From positions 39,256 through 103,255 of the IMG/VR virus record IMGVR_UViG_3300034374_005666: a stretch of DNA of 64,000 nucleotides, one strand, 5' to 3'. This document shows, one piece after another, positions 37,558-46,400 of this stretch (the first letter of the stretch is position 1; the number at the start of each line of letters is the position of its first letter). The DNA is from a virus. Made by a program: the position numbers and the translations under genes. The notes beneath the pieces are model-generated. The model saw nothing but the letters and a program-made list of their open reading frames with translations, did not search any database and was not told the origin of the DNA.

Positions 37558-37579
37558 TATACATCAAAATCAACTAGAC

Positions 37580-38560
37580 ATGAACAAAGATCAAGGTATT
37601 TACATGATTAAAAACACCGTCAATAACAAAGTGTACATTGGCAGTTCTAAAGTTATTCGTAAAAGAAAATACCAGCACTTTAACGCTTTAAAAAACAACA
37701 AGCATCATTCTTATCATTTACAAAATGCATACAATAAGTATAAGAAAGAAGCTTTTATATTTGAAAAATTAGAGTACGTAGAAAATGTAGAAGATTTATT
37801 TACAAGAGAGAAATATTGGCAAAGTATATTCGAGTCGTATAATGACAAATACGGATATAATATTGTAGAAGTAAATGAGAATGGCTCATATGTCTATACA
37901 GATGCTATTAAAAAGAAAATCTCCAGAAGCCTCAGACAAACACTCAAGACTAAAGGCGCTCCTCATCTAAGAGCTATAGACGTTTATAAGATAGGTTCTA
38001 GAAAGATGTATAAATTTGACTCTATACAAGAAGCTGCTAACGCATTAGAGCTTGATAGGTCTACTATAGAAAGTAAGCTTAATAGAATAGCTCATAATGA
38101 TATCATATTTGTACATGAAGGAAAGAAGCCCTTTAAAGTTTATTTGCATACTCTAAAAGTTAACTCTGGTTTTTACGTAGAAAACAAGACCAAGGGGTTT
38201 TATGGCTACAATAAAAAGACGGGGGCTATCAAATATTTTTCAAGTAAGAGGGAGTTCCTTTCTTCAGTTAATAAGAAAAACCCTCGTTCTACAGATACTC
38301 TTGTAAATGGTAAGCGTGTATATGGATATGTTCTAGCTTATACTAAAGAAGAACTTGAACAAAAGATTAAATCTCGTACCAGAGCTAAAAAGACTACAAA
38401 GTTCAAATACTTTGTAGAAGAGGAAAATAAGTGTACTCTGTTTTTTACTATACCTGAAATGCTAGACACTTACAATGAGTTTTCTTTAACCGGTGTCAAT
38501 AAGTGTTTGTATGGTTCCAGACAGTCTCATAAGGGCATGAGTATAGCTAAAATAGCATAG
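37580..38560 (+). CDS. GIY-YIG homing endonuclease
   Basis: 326 residues from ATG 37580 (MNKDQGIYMIKNTVNNKVYI); the frame is open further upstream but overlaps the promoter. GIY and YIG-type motifs (GIYMIK, VYIGSS) with the Arg-Lys helix and Glu in FTREKYW define the nuclease. The C-terminal half carries several NUMOD/IENR-like repeats (MYKFDSIQEAANALELDRST) for DNA recognition. It is a free-standing homing nuclease with its own promoter, inserted at the divergent switch. Confidence 0.8.
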   Translation: MNKDQGIYMIKNTVNNKVYIGSSKVIRKRKYQHFNALKNNKHHSYHLQNAYNKYKKEAFIFEKLEYVENVEDLFTREKYWQSIFESYNDKYGYNIVEVNENGSYVYTDAIKKKISRSLRQTLKTKGAPHLRAIDVYKIGSRKMYKFDSIQEAANALELDRSTIESKLNRIAHNDIIFVHEGKKPFKVYLHTLKVNSGFYVENKTKGFYGYNKKTGAIKYFSSKREFLSSVNKKNPRSTDTLVNGKRVYGYVLAYTKEELEQKIKSRTRAKKTTKFKYFVEEENKCTLFFTIPEMLDTYNEFSLTGVNKCLYGSRQSHKGMSIAKIA

Positions 38561-38589
38561 GGAGGGGTAATCAAAATTTCAAATTATTT

Positions 38590-38625
38590 CTACTAAAAAT
38601 AGTAGTTGTCATTTTTTTATTTTAA
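38590..38625 (+). terminator. Weak hairpin terminator
   Basis: CTACT pairs with AGTAG around a short A-rich loop (near 38590-38605) and a run of T follows. It lies 30 nt past the GIY-YIG stop. Confidence 0.45.
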
Positions 38626-38694
38626 AATAGAGAATAACTGTCTATAAAGAAATAAGAAGCACAACTCTGTAACCCCTATAAATCCTACATTTAC

Positions 38695-38748
38695 TGTCCA
38701 GAAAGTGGACAATATCGTCCATAAAGTGGACAGTAAAGCTTATATTTG
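38695..38748 (+). promoter_or_regulatory. Paired palindromic operator and -7 element
   Basis: Two near-identical palindromes, TGTCCAGAAAGTGGACA (38695-38711) and CGTCCATAAAGTGGACAG (38716-38733), have centres 21 bp apart, two helical turns. They lie just upstream of a -7 element TATATTTG (38741-38748); no TTTG is found at -33. This is a dimer-pair binding site next to a promoter, and could also be a replication iteron since the next gene looks like an initiator. Confidence 0.7.
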
Positions 38749-38772
38749 CATTAAACCAAAGTAAAAACCACT

Positions 38773-39297
38773 ATGAAATCATACGATTACGAAGCTACTT
38801 TGAAGCTTACTCACAAAGAAACAGCAGGCGTCCTTAATAAAGAAACAGGTGAGTTCAAAGAAATAAAAAGTCGTCCGGCTGGGCATATGGTGAAGCATGA
38901 TAAAAACATGACTTTTAAAAAGATATATCCTAAGTCATGGGCTTTACTAAAAAAGATGACTACTAAGAGACAGTATATGGTTGCTTTTGAATTGGCTCAA
39001 ATGGCACATGCTTTTACAAATAGTCTTAGACCTCTTAATCCTAATTCATCTACTAGAGAACTTGAAGAAATATTAAGTGTAAATAAAAGTTTAATTAAAA
39101 AAGATATTGATGTTTTACATGAGTTGGGAGTTATTGGTATGTTTTCTGTTGGAGAATTAGTCGAGCATAAAAGTTTAACTGAGATAAAGGAGTATTGGAT
39201 ATTCAATCCTTATTTGTCTTTTAATGGTAATGTAATTTTATCTGATTTGGCTAGATTATTTCAAAATACGCTATTTGCTAAAATATATAATAATTAA
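38773..39297 (+). CDS. Winged-helix replication initiator or regulator (RepL/Rep_Org-like)
   Basis: 174 residues. A basic N-terminal region is followed by FKKIYPKSWALLKKMTTKRQ, then SSTRELEEILSVNKSLIKKD and LHELGVIGMF, a winged helix-turn-helix, and EYWIFNPYLSFNG, a common ending of plasmid/phage replication initiators of the RepL or Rep_Org type. It lies 25 nt after the -7 element with the paired palindromes, which it may bind itself. Confidence 0.6.
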   Translation: MKSYDYEATLKLTHKETAGVLNKETGEFKEIKSRPAGHMVKHDKNMTFKKIYPKSWALLKKMTTKRQYMVAFELAQMAHAFTNSLRPLNPNSSTRELEEILSVNKSLIKKDIDVLHELGVIGMFSVGELVEHKSLTEIKEYWIFNPYLSFNGNVILSDLARLFQNTLFAKIYNN

Positions 39298-39298
39298 A

Positions 39299-39886
39299 AT
39301 GACTGATATAGATATCTACAGTAAACTAGATGTGGAAGATTTATGGGTTTATGATAAACTTATATTATCTAAGAAACTAGGTTATAATTGTAATCCAGCT
39401 GGTGTACCTGTAAATAAAGCTGGTTGGTATATGGTTAAGCCTATTACTAACTTGAGAGGGCTTGGTGCTGGTAGCAAAAGAATGTTCTTAACTCCAGCTA
39501 AATCTAACATACCACCTGGTACATTTTGGACAGAGTTCTTTGAAGGTACACATAGGTCAGTAGATTATATGGCCCATAAGTATGCTTTTACAGTTAAGGC
39601 TTTCAAGAAGGATGGTGAGTTTAAACTATGGGAGAGAGATAATTTTGAACCAGAAAGACATCCTATAGTAGATTACTTTGTTAAGAAGAAGTATTATGTT
39701 AATGTGGAATATATTGGCGATAAGATTATAGAAATACATCTTAGATATAATCCTGATTTTTACAATAAGAACTATAAGAAAATCGAAGTGGTTTATACAC
39801 CAGAGCAGATTAAAGATAGTTTTGTATTAGATGAAGATGACGCAGATGGTTATGCAAAACGAAGATTAGGTTTTAATGTTTTATAA
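39299..39886 (+). CDS. Possible ATP-grasp-like protein
   Basis: 195 residues from MTDIDIYSKLDVEDLWVYDK (ATG 39299 directly after the upstream stop; a longer frame starts at 39275). DKLILSKKLGYN, GWYMVKPITNLRGLGAGSKR and FWTEFFEGTHRSVDYM resemble the order of Lys and Glu motifs in ATP-grasp ligase folds. The match is by eye and partial. A terminator follows the stop. Confidence 0.5.
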   Translation: MTDIDIYSKLDVEDLWVYDKLILSKKLGYNCNPAGVPVNKAGWYMVKPITNLRGLGAGSKRMFLTPAKSNIPPGTFWTEFFEGTHRSVDYMAHKYAFTVKAFKKDGEFKLWERDNFEPERHPIVDYFVKKKYYVNVEYIGDKIIEIHLRYNPDFYNKNYKKIEVVYTPEQIKDSFVLDEDDADGYAKRRLGFNVL

Positions 39887-39913
39887 CTATCTGAAACTAG
39901 CTGTAATTATTAT

Positions 39914-39942
39914 AAGAGAGGCACATACTGTCTCTCTTTTTT
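39914..39942 (+). terminator. Hairpin terminator
   Basis: AGAGAG (39915-39920) pairs with CTCTCT (39932-39937), then TTTTTT. It ends the initiator-containing transcript before the morphogenesis promoter. Confidence 0.75.
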
Positions 39943-39953
39943 ATTGTGCGTAC

Positions 39954-39983
39954 TTGTATTTTATTTAATAGTCTGTATATTTG
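39954..39983 (+). promoter_or_regulatory. Bacteroidota promoter of the morphogenesis operon
   Basis: TTG (39954-39956), exactly 19 nt, TATATTTG (39976-39983). The first gene starts 88 nt later, so the transcript has a leader of about 80 nt containing the hairpin at 40005-40049. Confidence 0.75.
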
Positions 39984-40004
39984 TAAACATGTATAAGTTA
40001 TGTC

Positions 40005-40049
40005 AGAGGCAGGATGAAGTTTTACGAATCTAATTTATAACCTGCCTCT
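40005..40049 (+). promoter_or_regulatory. Leader hairpin
   Basis: AGAGGCAGG (40005-40013) pairs perfectly over 9 bp with CCTGCCTCT (40041-40049). No U run follows, so it is more likely a regulatory or stabilising 5' structure than a terminator. Confidence 0.6.
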
Positions 40050-40071
40050 AATTTATAAATCAATTTAAACT

Positions 40072-40458
40072 ATGGTCTTAAACATAATGACTAGTAAAAC
40101 AGGAAATGCTGCTAAAGAGCCGTATAACCTGGAAACAGAAAGAGATTTCTGGAGAATATATCTTAGACTGATATATGCAGTAGGAGTTAAACTTAATCCA
40201 AGAGAGGAAGATGTGCTTAGTTTTATACTTGCAGGAGTACCTGAGATTGATTATTTCTCAAGCCCTAATAGTAAACATCTTAAGCAGACTGTAAAAATAT
40301 CTAACTCAGAAGTTACAAGGCTCAAACAGAGTTTAAAGTCTAAAGGCTTAATTGAAAGAGATACTAATGTACCTACAAGGTCACTTGTAAACTTGCAAAA
40401 GTTTATTAAGACTAAAGGTAAAGTAGAGTTTACATTTCCTTTGACTATTGGAGTATGA
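40072..40458 (+). CDS. Winged-helix transcription regulator (MarR-like)
   Basis: 128 residues (ATG 40072; a second Met at 40087 is possible). LNPREEDVLSFILAGVPEID, then a helix-turn-helix VKISNSEVTRLKQSLKSKGL and a wing. It is the first gene of the morphogenesis operon, a usual place for a late regulator. It overlaps the IHF-like gene as ATGA. Confidence 0.6.
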   Translation: MVLNIMTSKTGNAAKEPYNLETERDFWRIYLRLIYAVGVKLNPREEDVLSFILAGVPEIDYFSSPNSKHLKQTVKISNSEVTRLKQSLKSKGLIERDTNVPTRSLVNLQKFIKTKGKVEFTFPLTIGV

Positions 40459-40820
40459 CGCAGGAAGATATATATAAACGTACAGCAGAGGAATTGGACA
40501 TGCCAGTAAATCATGTTAAATTTGTTATAGAGAACATGTACAGTACGCTTATTTATTATCTACGCAATCCTTTAATGGTAGGAGAGAAAATACAGATTAC
40601 TAATAGTTTTACAGTTAGGTTTATGCCTAATAGGATAGATAAAGATATAAAGGATAGCAAATGGAGGCTTGGATATTCTAAGAATGAAAAGTATATTGAG
40701 CAAAAGAAGACCAGAATAGCATATCTTGAGATGGTATGGGAACAACTAAAACAGTTTAATTATTACAAATATTTCTTTAAAAGACATGAAGGACAAACCA
40801 AAGAACAGAACCAGCCTTGA
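40455..40820 (+). CDS. HU/IHF-like DNA-binding protein
   Basis: 121 residues. DIYKRTAEELDMPVNHVKFV is the helix pair of the HU/IHF fold, and GEKIQITNSFTVRFMPNR the strand leading into the DNA-binding arm. crAss-like phages carry IHF-like genes next to the capsid block, consistent with this position. It would bend or package DNA. It overlaps the following gene by 35 nt. Confidence 0.65.
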   Translation: MTQEDIYKRTAEELDMPVNHVKFVIENMYSTLIYYLRNPLMVGEKIQITNSFTVRFMPNRIDKDIKDSKWRLGYSKNEKYIEQKKTRIAYLEMVWEQLKQFNYYKYFFKRHEGQTKEQNQP

Positions 40821-41391
40821 AGAATTTGCTGGGGATTACAAATCAACTAAACGTAAATCAGGACTATTTATGCCAGAGGAACCAAAACTTGTAGATGTTA
40901 AGACAGATAGTAATTTTGATAAAGACAAGCTTACAAGAGAGAACTATAATAAAGCTATAGTTAATATTGATGAAGACTATGCCAGATTTATTCCTAACAA
41001 TCGTAAGATTCTTGTTAGATGTAAAGTACTTGAGTATCATGTATCTAAGACAGGTATTGTTACTAAACCTGATAATCTTGTAGCTGTAAGAACTCAGAAT
41101 GGATATGGTATTAAAGGTTTGGAAGAAAATCCTTATCCTTATTCAGTAGAAGCTGTAGTTATTTCTGTACCTGAAGGCTATGATAAATATGCTAAAGGTA
41201 ATAATGTAATTATTCCTAAACGTAATACAATAGCTACTAAAGAGAATACTGAAGTACCTTTCCATATGCCTAACAGTTTTATGTTGCCTGAATGGAAGGG
41301 TCTTGAACCACCTACTAATATGAATAACAAACATTATGGTTATTTGCTATTGAATGACCATGATATTCTTGGACAAATTAAATCAAACTAG
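40786..41391 (+). CDS. Unknown morphogenesis protein, possible GroES-like fold
   Basis: 201 residues. RKILVRCKVLEYHVSKTGIV, then YSVEAVVISVPEGYDKYAKG and NNVIIPKRN follow the order of strands in the GroES/gp31 co-chaperonin barrel (drive strand, mobile-loop position, EAVV and GD/GN-V strands). The resemblance is weak and the N- and C-terminal parts are unrelated. A capsid-folding co-chaperonin would suit a capsid operon. Confidence 0.45.
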   Translation: MKDKPKNRTSLEEFAGDYKSTKRKSGLFMPEEPKLVDVKTDSNFDKDKLTRENYNKAIVNIDEDYARFIPNNRKILVRCKVLEYHVSKTGIVTKPDNLVAVRTQNGYGIKGLEENPYPYSVEAVVISVPEGYDKYAKGNNVIIPKRNTIATKENTEVPFHMPNSFMLPEWKGLEPPTNMNNKHYGYLLLNDHDILGQIKSN

Positions 41392-41393
41392 AA

Positions 41394-41732
41394 ATGAACA
41401 AAAGAAAAATGGAAGAAGCAATGGCTGTACTTGAGAGTTACAATAAAACTACTCCTGGTAAAGCTGATGACTTTCTTGAAAGTGGTGCTTGCTTTCTTGA
41501 AGAACTTGCACAAACTCTACGATATGCCAATGAGAACTACGTAGATGCAGATGGTACTTTCCAGAATATCAAAATTGCTGAGGTAGATAAATGGCTGCCT
41601 ATTGTACGATATGTACTTCAGAGAGCACAAGATATTGCTGAGAAATGCTTTGATACAGATATTGTACCAGATGCTAAGAGTGAAGTAGTTAAGCTTCTTC
41701 TTGGATGGCTTGGACTAAGAGTGGGAAACTAA
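41394..41732 (+). CDS. Unknown small helical protein
   Basis: 112 residues, all helical (MNKRKMEEAMAVLESYNKTT, FLEELAQTLRYANENY), acidic. Its stop overlaps the next start by one base (TAATG). No family recognised; a small assembly or host-takeover protein. Confidence 0.55.
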   Translation: MNKRKMEEAMAVLESYNKTTPGKADDFLESGACFLEELAQTLRYANENYVDADGTFQNIKIAEVDKWLPIVRYVLQRAQDIAEKCFDTDIVPDAKSEVVKLLLGWLGLRVGN

Positions 41733-42319
41733 TGAAGAATATTTTGAGTCATATAGGAGTAGCTGCTGTCGCTGTAGTGGCTACTCTTTTATTCGTTAGA
41801 GGTTGTAGTAATACAGAAGTTATCAGGCAGACTGAGACTATTGTAGAATGTACAGTAGATACTGTCAGTATAGTAGATACTTTTAATGTTGTCAAGATTA
41901 AGCATATTAAAGATACAGTAGAACGTGTAGTTTATATAGATACAAGTCAGACTGTCGATGAGTCTCTTATGACCTACGAAGAACATTATGTAGATAGTAG
42001 CTATAGTGTATATGGTAATATATTTTATGAAGGTACTATAGTACGTCACGATCAGATGTTTGTACAGAACAAAGAGCAGATTCAATTTATTCCAAAAACA
42101 AAAACTGTCTTTCATACCAGAGACAATATTGTAGTCAGAAATGCAGACATGCCTAGAGTATACGTAGGTTTATACAGTACTTTTGATACATATATTCCAC
42201 AGCAAGCTGGTATTAGTGTAGCTGTTGCTGATAACAGGCATAGGCTTTATACAGTAGGTAAAGACTTGACTACACTCGATAGATGGTCATTAGATATTAA
42301 AATACCCGTAGCATGGTAA
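41732..42319 (+). CDS. Membrane-anchored beta-rich protein
   Basis: 195 residues from MKNILSHIGVAAVAVVATLL, a single N-terminal membrane helix (about 5-23), then a long strand-rich part with repeated Asp-Thr-Val motifs (VECTVDTVSIVDTF, KDTVERVVYIDTS) typical of DUF6549-like Bacteroidota phage proteins. The C-terminus RWSLDIKIPVAW ends as a strand. It could act as an envelope-spanning lysis factor. An alternative start at 41705 overlaps the previous gene. Confidence 0.55.
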   Translation: MKNILSHIGVAAVAVVATLLFVRGCSNTEVIRQTETIVECTVDTVSIVDTFNVVKIKHIKDTVERVVYIDTSQTVDESLMTYEEHYVDSSYSVYGNIFYEGTIVRHDQMFVQNKEQIQFIPKTKTVFHTRDNIVVRNADMPRVYVGLYSTFDTYIPQQAGISVAVADNRHRLYTVGKDLTTLDRWSLDIKIPVAW

Positions 42320-42567
42320 AAGAAATAATTGAAGGTTGGGCTAACCTGACACTGGATAGACTAGGTAAGCTTGACCAGGAAACTAAGGAAATAGCAGAGT
42401 ATAGGCTTGCTCATTGTACTACTTGTAGTATGAGAGAAGGTAATACTTGCGCAAGAAGCAAAAAAGGAATTAATGTTAAAACACTCGAAAGCAAAAAAGG
42501 ATGTGGATGTAAGTTGTCTGCAAAAACCTTGAGCATGAGTTCAAAATGCCCATTAGGAAAATGGTAA
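42313..42567 (+). CDS. Cys-rich zinc-binding phage protein
   Basis: 84 residues. CTTCSMREGNTC, then GCGCKLSAK and KCPLGKW: a pattern shared by many small Bacteroidota phage proteins (known to me by sequence pattern, function unknown). Six or more Cys suggest a zinc knuckle. It overlaps both neighbours by 7 nt. Confidence 0.65.
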   Translation: MVKEIIEGWANLTLDRLGKLDQETKEIAEYRLAHCTTCSMREGNTCARSKKGINVKTLESKKGCGCKLSAKTLSMSSKCPLGKW

Positions 42568-42905
42568 CAGATATATTAGGAAAACTCTTTCAGGCACAAG
42601 TGCTTACGCATTACTGGCATCTAAGGACTAGTAGTTATGCAGAACATAAAGCACTTAATAAGTTTTATGAAGAGCTTGTGGATATGATAGATAGCCTGGC
42701 TGAAGCACTTATTGGTAAGTATGGTACTAAACCAGAAATACCTAAGATAATTATGCTGGACAAGCCTGATGCAAAAACTTATCTGAAAGAGCTTGGTGAC
42801 TACATGGATGTATATATTCAACAAGCTAGTCCAGACTGTCAGGATTTAATGATTGATATAAAGAATTTGATTAATACTACTCTTTATTTACTTGAACTAA
42901 AATAG
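42561..42905 (+). CDS. DUF5856-like helical protein
   Basis: 114 residues from ATG 42561 (overlaps the upstream stop as ATGGTAA). QAQVLTHYWHLRTSSYAEHK, then FYEELVDMIDSLAEALIGKY, is the helical pattern of a ferritin/Dps-like family of phage proteins next to terminase genes. Role unknown, perhaps packaging or capsid assembly. Confidence 0.6.
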   Translation: MVTDILGKLFQAQVLTHYWHLRTSSYAEHKALNKFYEELVDMIDSLAEALIGKYGTKPEIPKIIMLDKPDAKTYLKELGDYMDVYIQQASPDCQDLMIDIKNLINTTLYLLELK

Positions 42906-43499
42906 ATGGCATTCGCTAAAATAAATAAGCCAGTAAATCCTGATGATAACTTTTGGGAACTTAATCCCTGGTTAAAGATTCATCCACCATACAGTAAACT
43001 GCTTACTGAATATGGAAATGAGTTATCATCTAAGTACATGCTGGCTATTTTTTTAATGTGTGACCCAGATGAAGAAATGAACCCTTTCTTTAGAATGGAT
43101 GAAGAGTATAGAAAATCAGTTATTGAAAATGAGTATGTAGAGATAGACTGGAATGATACTTTGATTAAAGAATGCCTTGAAAGCTATCCATTTGATTGTA
43201 TGGACTCTATAGAGAGAGCATTCAAAGAAGAAAAAGAGCAACTCAAACAGAGGGCTAGGTTTCTTAAAGATACAGCTATTACACTGGATAGGACTGAAGT
43301 AGAAACAGATGCTAGTACAGGTAAGAAATATGCTATAAATATTAAAGGCACAGCCAGTCAGTTAGAGCAAATGCGCAAGAATACAGATAGTATATATAAG
43401 CAATATGAAAAGATAGAAGATAAGTTTATCAAAGGCAAATCTTCAGCTACAGCCAGAGGTGGTAGACGACTTACTAAATCTGAAAAGAGGGAACTGTGA
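42906..43499 (+). CDS. Candidate small terminase subunit
   Basis: 197 residues, helical, ending in a basic tail (SSATARGGRRLTKSEKREL). NFWELNPWLKIHPPYSKLLT is the opening. Position directly before the large terminase with GTGA overlap suggests it is the small terminase or its equivalent; there is no helix-turn-helix that I can see, so this is inference from order. Confidence 0.5.
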   Translation: MAFAKINKPVNPDDNFWELNPWLKIHPPYSKLLTEYGNELSSKYMLAIFLMCDPDEEMNPFFRMDEEYRKSVIENEYVEIDWNDTLIKECLESYPFDCMDSIERAFKEEKEQLKQRARFLKDTAITLDRTEVETDASTGKKYAINIKGTASQLEQMRKNTDSIYKQYEKIEDKFIKGKSSATARGGRRLTKSEKREL

Positions 43500-46400
43500 A
43501 TTGGATTAAAACAGAGGATTTATCTAGGTTTACAGATCAGTTTAAACCACAACTTATACATCCAGATGACCCACGCTGGTTAAAGTTTTGGCGTGAAATG
43601 AAACGCAGATGTATTGAAGGTACATGGTTTGAAGACTTTGGAGGATGGAGATATGGCAGAGGTAACCTTGGATTCTATCATCATTATTGTAGAATACCTG
43701 ATGTAGATAAAGTTAATAAGACACATGGTAAGCTGATTAAGCCTCTTATTAGAGACTTGGAGTGGCACTATAGTTATAATGTAGGAGTAGCCAGAGGTTT
43801 CTCTGGATTTAGTGAAGATGATAAATACACATCAGATTTTAGAGTATTTAATATAAATAAGACTAAGTTTCCTGAAGATAATGAGTTATGCCTGTATAAG
43901 TCTGATGGAACATTCAAAGAATTTATAGAGCCTCTAGAGAATATAGCTAAAAGACATGATAATCCTGTAGGTATTCCATTGTATAATAATGATGCTAAGA
44001 ACGTAACAATTTTGGGTTGCCACGGTAAAGGCACACAGGTACGTATGTATGACGGAAGTCTTAAAAATATAGAGGATGTAGAAATAGGAGACAGATTAAT
44101 GGGGCCTGATTCTACTCCTAGAATAGTTAAAAACTTATTTACAGGAGAAGATCAACTTTATAAAGTAACTCAAGCAAAAAGAGAACCTTATATTGTAAAC
44201 TCTAAGCATTTACTTCATTTAGATAAAGTTTCCACTGTTAGAAGAAAAGGTAGTTTAAAAAGAATAAATATAGAAACAGAAAAACTATATAATAAATTTA
44301 AAACGAGCTATAAAAATTGTAACGCTAAATATAGAGGAGTAACAGCAGTACCGATAGAGTATGATAAAAAAGATTTAAAACTTCATCCTTATTTTATAGG
44401 CCTTTGGTTAGGAGATGGTTTTAAAAGAGAAAAATTAATATGCTTTGCAGAAAACGAAATAGAAATAAAAAGATGGCTAATTGGATATGCTAAGTCTGAT
44501 CCTGAAAGGTTTTCTTATAACATAAAGCTAGCTTCTAATCAAGGTTCTTTTGGGGATATGAATGTCTATAGGTTTAGGCTTATAGACAAAACTATGCTCT
44601 ATAAAAATAATTATTGGTCAAAAACTTTTAGGAATAACAAACATATTCCAATAGAATATCTACAGTCTTCTATAGACCAAAGATTAGAACTATTAGCAGG
44701 ATTACTAGACTCTGACGGGAATTATTCTAAAAAGATGCATAGGTATACTTTTTGTAATTCTGATTTTAATCTAATTAAGCAGGTTGAAGAACTTTGCTGG
44801 TCATTAGGTTACAGAACTACTATAAATTCCAGAAGAGTAAGTATTAAAAATAATGCTAATTACAATCTTAGAATTTATGGAGAAATAGGTAGAATACCTT
44901 GTAAGATAAAAAGAAAGAAAGCTCCTGTTAGAGTTTACAAAAACAGTAAAGGTTCTAATAAAAATGTTATAAATATAGAAAAGTATTCTTATGATACATA
45001 TTATGGAATAGAAGTAGATCAAGATAATTTATATTTGCTAAAAGACTATACTGTAGTACATAATTGCAGAGGTGGCGGGAAATCGCTGTACCATATACTG
45101 GCAGAAGTATTCTACGATATAACATTTGATGGAGCTAAAGTTTACAATGAGCAAATTATACGTAACCCAAACCAGATACTTATAAATGTAGGTGCAGGTA
45201 TTAAAGGTAAATCTGCAAAGACGCTGGCTTTTATGAAGATTAGTTCTAACTTCCTTAAAACTAGCCCAGAAGCAGGTACATGGGGTAAGATTGGAGATGA
45301 TGATTGGGAACCTTGTCCTTTCTATAAGGAGATGACGGGAAGCTTTGATACAGATGATGAAAGAGGATGGACTAATAAATTTTCTGTTAAAGTAGGTAGT
45401 GCATGGGAAGAAAGAGGTACAGGCAGTACAGTATACCATGTAAGTTATTCTGCTAACAAACGTACAGGTGCTGAATCAGGTGCAGGTGGTAGACGTTCTT
45501 TAATAATGTATGAGGAGATAGGTCTGTTTGAAGATTTATTAAATGCATGGGGTTCTGACGAAGCTGTTGTAAGTGTAGATGGTGTACAGTTTGCTCCCAG
45601 AATAGGTGTAGGTACATCTGGTAATATACACACTATTAAAGCTGCACAAAAGATATTTACTCATCCTGATGACTATAACTGTATAGGATATAAAGGTAAA
45701 GATGGTGAAAAGCATTGTTTCTTTTTGCCTGCATATATAGTAGATAAAAGATTTAAAGACAAGAATGGTAATACTAATCTGGCTAAAGCTAAGAAGTATT
45801 ACGATGACAAACTGGAAGAGAAGCTACGCACTAACGATCCAGCTATTATTAATAACTGGAAAATGAACTATCCTACAGAGATAGAGCATATGTGGATAGC
45901 TTCAGAAGGCCAACTACTTCCTGGTAAAGAAGCTGAACTACGAGAAAAACAACTATTAAAAAACAACTTGTATGAGTCTATAGGTACGCCTATTAGTCTA
46001 TTTTGGGATAACAATCATCCAGACGGAGTTAATTATGAGGTTGACCCTACAGCTTATCCAATCTATGACGATAACTTACAAGATAAGGAATCTCTTGAAG
46101 GAGCTGTAATGATGTATGAGCAGCCTTTTAGGATAAATGGTAAGATACCTATTGATGCTCATATCTTTACACATGACCCTTATGTATCTGATGCTTTTGA
46201 CGAAGGTGGATCTCTTGGTGTAACTCACGTATGGATTAATCCTAAATATATACCTTACGGTGCTAAGGGTAATTGCCTTGCAGCTACCTATATAGGCAAG
46301 AATAAAAATGGTCTTGATGGTTATAATCAGGTACTTGAAAAAATGCTTGCTTTTTATGGTAATCCTATGAGGCAATTATGGTATGAATCAAACAGAGGGG

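Noticed and set aside
44018-45064. Group I intron rather than intein in the terminase
   Set aside because: The reading frame is uninterrupted through the insert and the splice-site residues Cys1, His-Asn and Cys+1 are all present.
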